The notes beneath the pieces were generated by a model, which ran no database searches, was not told the origin of the DNA, and saw nothing but the letters and a program-made list of their open reading frames with translations. From Yponomeuta sedellus (taxonomy: Eukaryota; Arthropoda; Insecta; Lepidoptera; Yponomeutidae), in NCBI GenBank assembly GCA_934045075.1, contig OW203721.1, forward strand, positions 14,850,678 to 14,914,677: a DNA stretch of 64,000 nucleotides, written 5' to 3'. Position 1 is the stretch's first letter. The number at the start of each line of letters is the position of its first letter. This document shows, piece by piece, positions 52,001 through 61,000 of the stretch. The position numbers were made by a program, and so were the translations under genes.

Positions 52001-55000
52001 CTAGATACTTAATACAACCGCACGGCATTTCAAAGTTTGCAGAATACAGGCTTTGCTAGGTTATAAATTACGGATATTTAATACATTTTTTACCCCCTAC
52101 TTAATTTTTGATTGAGAAATGTGAATACAATATTTTATCAAAAAAAAATGTATTGAAAATGTGTGTATATTTATTATGTACTAGCTGACCCAGCGAACTT
52201 CGTACCGCCTAACAGTCGATTCTTCAATTTTTTTTATTTTTCCCTCCGTAAGAACCAACCTCGTAGTTCAAGGAATATTCTAAAAAAAAAATTAGCGAAA
52301 TCGGTTCAGCTGCTCTCGAGATTTGCGCTTACCAACACATACAGCGATTCATTTTTATATTATAGATAGATAAACACCTCGAACAACATCTTTCAAAAAT
52401 ATTCAAACATTCATACAATCACAAAATGTTTTAGATTGTTCGAGCGATGCGGCATGCTAGACGTAAAAACAGCGTTGATGCGTGTATCGTTTCGCTGACA
52501 GCTATTAGAACTTCATGCTTTTATATTCAAATCGTTTTAGTCCCACAAAGGGTTGAAACTGGTTCGTTTTACAAATTCATTGTCGTGAGACTGGTCCAGT
52601 GTTATTGTGTGCCCCTTGCATCAGTTAGTCGTAATATTATTAAGCGATGAACGTCTTCGACCTTCGACTCTTGAAGGTACAAACATTATTTTCGTGCTTT
52701 TCTTTAAGCTCGATTCTCCCCTAGTTTTGTTATTTCGCTTATGATGTCCTCGTATCAGCTAATAATACCAAGTGAATGCGAACAAATGTTGTGCATATGT
52801 CGTCGAGGCAAGTGCTGTGCCGTGAATGGGTGGGTTGACATGTAACGTTTGGAAAGGGTCGAATGAAGCCATACTTAAAACTAACAATGATTACTGCCTA
52901 CCGCTAAATCGAGTGTTTCTAAACTAAAGCTCTTTCCGATGCACTGAGTGTATACGATTTTTATTGCAAAAGAACCCTTGCCTAGAAAATCAACGAATCC
53001 AAACGAAGGTGTTCAAAGTCACAAAATTTTATTATTATTTTTGCAGAAATGCATCTACCATCGCGAACCGAACAATTCTTTCCAATAAATCTCATCGACA
53101 TTTTTAATGTTCATAGAAAAGTAATTGAATTTCAAATATAATCGATAGTCGTGATATAAAAAACAAGAGCAGTGCTCGTTCATATTACTTACGCTCCGTG
53201 CAATTATACTCGTAACGCTGAAATGGACTCGTTCGCGTAAAGTTTGCGTAAGCGTAACTTAGCAAAATCTTTTATTTATTTTCGGGCAATCTTATATGGA
53301 AATCATATTTTGTTGCTCAATATGCCTATATTATTGTCAATGTTGTAGGAAATTCCTGTTTTACTTTGATAGTATTTCATCTACTAGTACTGGAACCGAC
53401 GTGCATGCAGTGGCTATTAAGGTTCGTAACAAATGGTCTTACTGCAACGCTGGTCTCTACCTCGTAGTGTGTTTCACCTGAGAATTGTAGTGTGAGAGGC
53501 GTTCGCCGTGTTTACTTTAGATACTCAACGTTTCTATGTATACATATGTACCTACTTGGAACTGCAAAATGTGCAATTGTGCATTGTACCCGAATCAAAA
53601 TATTGCACTAATATTGCGTTAACGGTGCCTATTGCACTACCTTGCGTGTGGATAGAAAACACCGAAAACCGGAGTGCGTGCATAAAGGGAATAATGAATG
53701 CTGATAAAGCGAAAAAGGTTTGGTTTGTCAGTAACGTGGCAAGTGGCAACCCCTGGCCACTGCCTACGTCTCCGACATACAAACGCATAAAGCTCGTTTG
53801 TATCTCGGAGTTTCTGAATTGATAATTTCGCTAAAGAAATAGTTAACTGTCTATTCTAATTTCCCAGAAAAGGGCGTGACAGAACGTTGCTTAAGTTTTT
53901 ACTTAACCCGGCCCTATGTTATGTTTGCCACTAGCAATGATAAGACGGCCAACTGTTCTCTGCATATGCTAAAGCCCCCTATCGGCAGACAACCATGTGC
54001 AGAGCCCACGTCGTTGGGTGCTGATTAACAAAGACTCAATAAATAAATTATAGCCACAATGATCCCGCACGCGAAAGACTGGCAAAGGCTAAATAAAGTA
54101 TAGTCTTTTTCGAATAAACCTGGTCGGACTATTCAAGGAAGTTTAAAATAAAAATACTATTTCAGTAAGAAGAAAATTTAAGTAAGTCGGAACTACTTAC
54201 TTGAATGAAGTTAATAATATAGATACTTTTATAATTATAATAATAGAAGGAAAACATGTGTATAATACGGTGTTTATTTTGGAAGTAGTTTTGAATAACA
54301 TGTGTCATATAGACATAGAACAATAAAAATAAAAAATATAAAATATACGTGCCAGTTTACCAGAAACTCTAGCACGCCCCCTTAAACTGACGATATTTCT
54401 ATATGACCATGATTGATGCAAATGTTACCTAATTTATAAAAATATTAGATACACATCTCTCAAATTTAAGGCGATCCAAAGGTTTTGTGAGAGTATCGGC
54501 CCACATTTCTTGGGTAGGTACAAACTCCAAACAAATAATATTATCTGCAAGTTTTTCTCGAATAAAATGATACCGAGTGTCGATATGTTTGATCCGATTG
54601 TGGTGGACTGGGTTTTCTGCTAGTTTAATAGCAGACTGACTATCGCTATGTAGAGTAACGCAATGTAACTTACCAGTGACTTCAGAAATGAACCGTCTAA
54701 GATAGCATGCTTCTTTTGTAGCTGCCGTTAAAGCCATATATTCAGCTTCAGCCGACGATAAAGCCACAGTACGCTGTTTTTTGCTCTCCCACGATACCAG
54801 CCCATTGGACAGCTTCATAAAAAAGCCAGTATATGAGCGACGAGTAAGGGTGCAGTTCGCCCAATCTGCATCTGCATACCCGTGCAGCCCAGTACTATTC
54901 TTACTGTAAGTAATTGAATAGTGCATTGTACCTTTCAAGTACTGGAGAACTCTTTTGGCTGCCAACCAGTGACTCTTATTGAAATTTGAGCAAAACTGCC

Positions 55001-58000
55001 CTAAATAGCTCGTGGCAAACGCAATATCTGGACGCGTATTCACTGCCAGAAATATTAAAGAGCCAATGAGTTCTCGATAGGGATATGAACACACTTCTCC
55101 CTCTTTGTTTACATTGTGTTCAAGCTTTGTGTTTTGCAATGGTGTACTCACGTGTTTACAGTTTTCCATTCCAAACTTTACAAGCAGCTTCTCAATGTAA
55201 CTCCTTTGATTAAGTATGAGTCTATCATTTTCATGGGAGATATTCATTCCCAAATAATAACTCAATTTTTCTAAATCTTTCAGGCTAAACGATTTTTCTA
55301 AGTTCATTTTGACTTTGTCAAATGTCACGTCATTTTCATACAACAAAATTATGTCATCGACAAATACGGCCAAAATCACCAACTCGTCTCCAAACTTTTT
55401 AGTATAAACACATGGCTCAGAAGGAGTCCTAAAAAAGCCAATAGATGACAAAGTTTTGTTAAGCTTTATGTTCCAAGCACGAGGTGCCTGCTTTAGCCCG
55501 TATAAAGATTTCTGCAGTAGACATACTTTCTGACGATCTTCCGAAAATCCTTGAGGTTGCTCCATAAATACTTCTTCTTCTAACTCTCCGTTTAAGAATG
55601 CCGTATCTACATCCAGGTGCCGTGTTTTCATACCTTTCTCAACTGCCAACGCAAATAGAGTACGAAGTGAAGACATCCGAACGACCGGAGCAAAAGTCTC
55701 ATAGTAGTCTATGCCTTCCTCTTGACTATAACCTTTCGCTACAAGACGCGCCTTATATTTCACAATAGCGCCTTGAGCATCACGCTTCACCTTATATACC
55801 CACTTGCAGGGTATTACCTTCTTGTTGCCTCTGTCAACAAGTTTCCAAGTCTTCAACTTTTGCAGGGAATCATATTCATCCATCATCGCCTGTTTCCACT
55901 TATCAGCATCTTCAGCTCTGATAGCCTCCGTATAAGTGCTAGGCTCATCTGACTCTACTGTTGACACACACACCTTACATGAATAAAAGTCCGGTGGGTT
56001 CCTCTTACGAACAGGATATCGCCGTTCACTCATTTCTTCTTGTTCAGGAACTAAGACGGGAGCTTCCTGATCGGGTACCGAGACTTGAGTTATCTCTGGT
56101 TCGGGATCCGACTCTGGAACTTCCTCTTGTTCTGGAACTAAAACTGGAACAGCCTCTTCGGGTAGTTGTACTCGCTCTGGTACCGCCTCGACTCGATCTT
56201 TATCTTGACTATGAGTCAGAGTCAACTGAAGAGGTAAACCATTAGATACTGTAGTACTTTCCACGTTGGACTTACTTCCTTTTGACTTGAAGAATTGATC
56301 TTCGAAGAATGTTGCGTCACGAGATTTAATGAGTCTCCTTGGACAAGATGCATTCCGAAAATAGTAAGTATTTTTATCTTCGGTATACCCAACAAAGTAA
56401 AGTTCTTCTGATTTGAAATCTAACTTCTTTCTATTACAGGAGGGAATATGTACTAATGCTTTACAACCAAATACTTTGAGATGTTTCAGATCTGGCTTGT
56501 TACCAAACCATTTCTCGTGTGGTGTCAAACAGTCCAGGGCACGATGTGGGGATCTATTTTTAAGATATACAGCAGTCTCAAAGGCATCCTGCCAGTAGGC
56601 TTTGGACACAAAGCTACCAGCTAATAAGGACCTACCTTTCTCTATAATCGACCTATTAGTGCGCTCAGCCACGCCGTTAGACTGCGGGCTATAAGGCGCT
56701 GTCGTCTGATGCTGTATCCCTTGTGAATTCAAGTAATCACTGAACTCTTTATTCACATATTCTGTCCCATTATCGGTACGTAGACTCTTTATACGTTTAC
56801 CAGTTAGGTTTTCCACTAGAGCTTGAAAAACTACAAACTTTGTTTTCACCTCCGACTTTGAAGATAAGAAATATGCAAATACTTTACGTGTACAGTCATC
56901 AAGAAACAAAAGTGCATATCGGTTACCTTGTAGTGATTCGGGCATTGGACCACACAAATCAGAGTGGATCAGCTGAAGAGGTTCACTCGCCTTTTCGCCG
57001 TTAATCTTCCTAAAAGGTTTTCTCGCCTGCTTTGCCTCAATACACGCCACGCAAGGATCCTTATCTACCTTACCAAAGTTAATGATAGACTGACCTTTCA
57101 GGGATTGCATAGCATACCGGCAGAGATGACCCAGCCTTCGATGCCACAAACGATACTCTGACGTCCCATCTGCAGTCACTAGCGATACATTTGCATTGAA
57201 CTCAACGGCAGAATTTACCGTACAATCTAAAGTGTACAGTCCACCACAACTAGAACCATGCATAATCGGCACGTCTGAAATAGAAGCAGAACAGTCAGAA
57301 ATATTATAGATATTACATCCATTTTTATCAAAAATTACACTGTAACCTTTGTCAACAACCTTTTTTATCGAAATAAGGTTCGTATTAAGTTCGGTAACAA
57401 ACGCAACTTCACTAATTCTATTAATAGCTTTGCTCTTCGAATTAATCGAGACATCTCCTACACCGCGACATTCTATGTGCTCACCGTTAGCAATCGTCAC
57501 CTTACCAGATATATTAGGATCCATATTTATTATCCAATCTGACCTTGATGTCATATGCCTGGTAGCACCTGAATCGATTACCCATTTATCCTTGTCATTG
57601 TAAGTTACTCCAAGAGCTTGTGCACTCAGCATTGTTTTATCCTTCTTTGTCTTCTTTGCATAGGGACAATCTGGGCGCCTGTGCCCTGGTTCTGGACAAT
57701 CATAACAAACTATAGGTTTCGGTTTCTTTTTCTTCTTTACCTTCGCTGTCTTGTGCGCATCATGAGCTCGCATTGCAACAGCCTCTGGATCAGTATCTCG
57801 AGACATTTCGCTTAAGGGCTTGGTTTTTACCAGATCAGTGGTTATATCAATGTTGCTGTTCTCCAATCCCATAATTAAGGGTTCATATTTCGCTGTGAGA
57901 CCGCCCAATATAATGGCCGCAACTGAGGCATCTTCAATCTTTTTGCCTATGTCGTCCAAATCTTCTACAGTACTCAATACAGCATTCAAGTATGATTCCA

Positions 58001-61000
58001 TATTATCAGAATCAACGAGATTCAAACGGTACAATCTACGTTCTAATGATAGCCTTCTACCCATGCCTTTATCTTCATAAGCTATTTTTAAAGCATTCCA
58101 GGCATCCTTCGCCGTAGTCACGCTGCGGACGTGGGTTATTGCTGGACCATCCAGCGTCAGGCATATTTTTGCGAGAGCCTTACAATCATTGCGCTTCCTC
58201 GCAGCAGCTACCTCCGGTGAGACCTCTCCATCTAGGTAGCCTTCAATGCATTCCCAGAGGTCTTCATGTCTTAGATAGTTCGTAATTTTGAACTTCCAGA
58301 CAGAATAACCATCTCGACCACAAAGTCTTATAGGAGGGAGGTTCATGGTGGAGCTATTCGTAAAGCGACTTACGTGATCACCACACTCCATACAATGGAA
58401 TCACAACAAAGTTTAAAACTTCACAAAATTTCATTTTATTTCACCGTAAATAAAATTACCTTTTTATTTATTTCACACGGACATTAGTTCAATCCTATTT
58501 TAGCTCGATAAGAACTAGGCCTCGTGCTGATAACGTTTTATAATTATAATAATAGAAGGAAAACATGTGTATAATACGGTGTTTATTTTGGAAGTTTTTT
58601 TGAATAACATGTGTCATATAGACATAGAACAATAAAAATATAAAATATACGTACCAGTTTACCAGAAACTCTAGCAGATACTTTGTCTAGGTATTTTTTG
58701 CGTGCGAAATACGCACTCTCATCTACAACGTGGGCGCAGGGTGGAGAGATTCCTTGTCTATTTCTCTCTAGCAAGATAAGGGCTCACAAATCCCACAGGC
58801 ACTGGTAGCAGTAAAGAATATTCTACTCATTCGCTAGATTCGCTGCTCGTAATGAAATGAAAAATGTAAGAATATGCCCGTACACTAGCAACATTACGAT
58901 TTTTTAGGCTTTTATAGCTTATTAGCAAATTTTATTAAATTACTTACATTGCACAATAGGTTTTTGTTATAATTTAATTAGTATTTTATTATAATGTACT
59001 AGCGAAACCCGCAAGCGTTGTTGTGCCACTGCAAACACTGTGGCACGTGATTGTTATACATCAGATTTATTATAATTTATTTTGGCAAATCAACTTCCAT
59101 TTATCGAACACTGAGATAGGCAAACAAAAATATACCACTAACGTCCGTAATTTTATTATTTATCAAAGACTACTATTATCAGAAGTTTCCAATTTTTTTC
59201 ACAAACATAACAATTGTACTTGTACGAAACGCGGACCAAGGCCGATCTGCGCAACCTACCGCTCTCCCAACACGTGCGGGGGGGATCGCACCCTCACCGG
59301 TCGCACCGAAACCTCACTATGCCTCCCAAATATCACGGTAATTCTCTTTCGCAAATACATGTTTATTATTAATCCTATTGTGGAGAACCTAATCAAGTAG
59401 GTCAACGTAGGTGGCGCTTTTTCTCGTAACAATAACGTACGTACAGTAGCAGCGTACAGCAGGGTCCATTATTAGAATGACGGAGTGTGAAAGTGTTGCT
59501 GAGAGGAAAGGGGAAGCCAGACAATGCTTCTACGGGGCACGCCTATTTGCCTGATATAGGCACGAGGGCTATTTCTTGCGAGTGGCGAGCTATGGAAGTT
59601 CTTGAGTATTTCGTAGAATGAGGGAGTATAAAAATGACAGTAAAAGTGTACTGGACATATTAATCACCTGGCTGAAGGTTTCTAGCCAAGTAGTCAGTAT
59701 TAGACGCGTCTCCTTTGGTCGAGTGACCAAGATACAGTACTCGCCACTTCAATTTATCCGTGACATCAACAACTGCCACGTTGACTGTAATTTACTTCCG
59801 CAACTAAGTATTCCGACGCTGTAGGATGTGCAGCCTCCTCGCCCTTGCTTAATAAAACGCAGGCACCCGTGTTCACCAACTACAAATCAGACTAGTTTTC
59901 GGTCAGTCAAGTTGTTAAACATATTAAACAATGCTGTATTATAAAGGGCTACCCATGTAATTAAATGCCGTTGCTAATAAACTAACCTAGGCTTTGAAAT
60001 GGGCGGGCTCATTTAATTTGTTGGCGGCGATACGTATAATCCATTGAGAAATGTAAAAAGGTACTAAAACTTAGAAACAAAATAAATCTAAGTAAGTAAC
60101 GTTTATCTACACATAAAACTTGTGTTAGACTAATATATGTATTTTGAATGAAAATAATCTGTTAGTTTTATTGTAATTAGTCAGATTGAAACCTTCTTAT
60201 ATAGCCTTGTTTTGACAAACTTATGCCGTATTTCTTTAACAAGTTTTACCTTTAACCTTTTATTGTCTCAGTTTCGAGAAACGGTTTTTTTTATTTTCAT
60301 AAAGCTTCTAGTTATTTCGGTTACTCCATTAAAATGCTATTTATTTTCAATTTTCCTGTTTATTTCTCATTGCCTTATGCCTTCTCGATTTGATTTTAAA
60401 TTAGACGCTTGTAATTTATTGTTATGTCTTAACGTTTTATGATAACTCCTCGATGCTATAAAATATTTTCTTTTTTTATGTTAAGTCATGTGCTTAGAAT
60501 GAATATTGATGAACTGCATGCCTAATAAATTGTATTGTTTCTTGCATGTTGTGTGCGCCTATCTGTATAGCTCTACTTGAATTAGACTTACTTCGTTGTT
60601 GGCAGACAAATATCGGCTAAACGATCTTTGTGTATACGTATCTATCTATCTATAATCAGCCCACATCAACCCACTGCTGGGCATAGGCCTCCTTTTTACT
60701 GCGCCATTCCTCACGGTCCTGTGCTAATCTGATCCATTGTTAACCCGCAACCCTCACGATGTCTTCTGACCATCGTGTCAGTGGTCTGCGTACCAACGTC
60801 CTTCCCACCCTTGGCCACCACTACGATACTGCCCTGGTCCACCGGCCGTCTTCCCTTCTGGCCAAGTGTCCCATACGTATCTACCTACTAACAATCAAAG
60901 TCATATAATTATGTAGAAGTGTTTGAAACATACGTTGTGATGTTTAAATTTTGAGTTACGTTGTCTGAAACTCACCTAATTAAAGTCTCAAGTAATTAAA

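Larger units (their letters stand above)
54222..58681 (-). mobile_element. complete Ty1/copia LTR retrotransposon
   Basis: A 5-bp target duplication GATAC lies at 54222-54226 and 58677-58681. The 3' LTR is 54227-54374 (148 bp) and the 5' LTR is 58536-58676 (141 bp), read on the minus strand. They differ by about three substitutions and one 7-bp indel. The LTR begins TG (tgctagag) and ends in AAAA rather than CA. It carries a TATA-like stretch and AATAAA. A purine run (aaggggg) lies just before the 3' LTR. After the 5' LTR comes cgttatcagcacgaggcc, where the primer-binding site should be; I could not match it to a tRNA with confidence. One open frame fills the interior. Low LTR divergence points to recent insertion. 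Confidence 0.93.

Noticed and set aside
53508..53822. 104-codon plus frame and 78-codon minus frame
   Set aside because: No domain, no splice context and no codon pattern that favours either strand.
59226..59345. Possible extra DIP2-like exon (GC-rich, contains aacctaccgctctcccaaca)
   Set aside because: No NE-RYHS motif, no splice sites with the required phase, and it is probably part of an unknown repeat.
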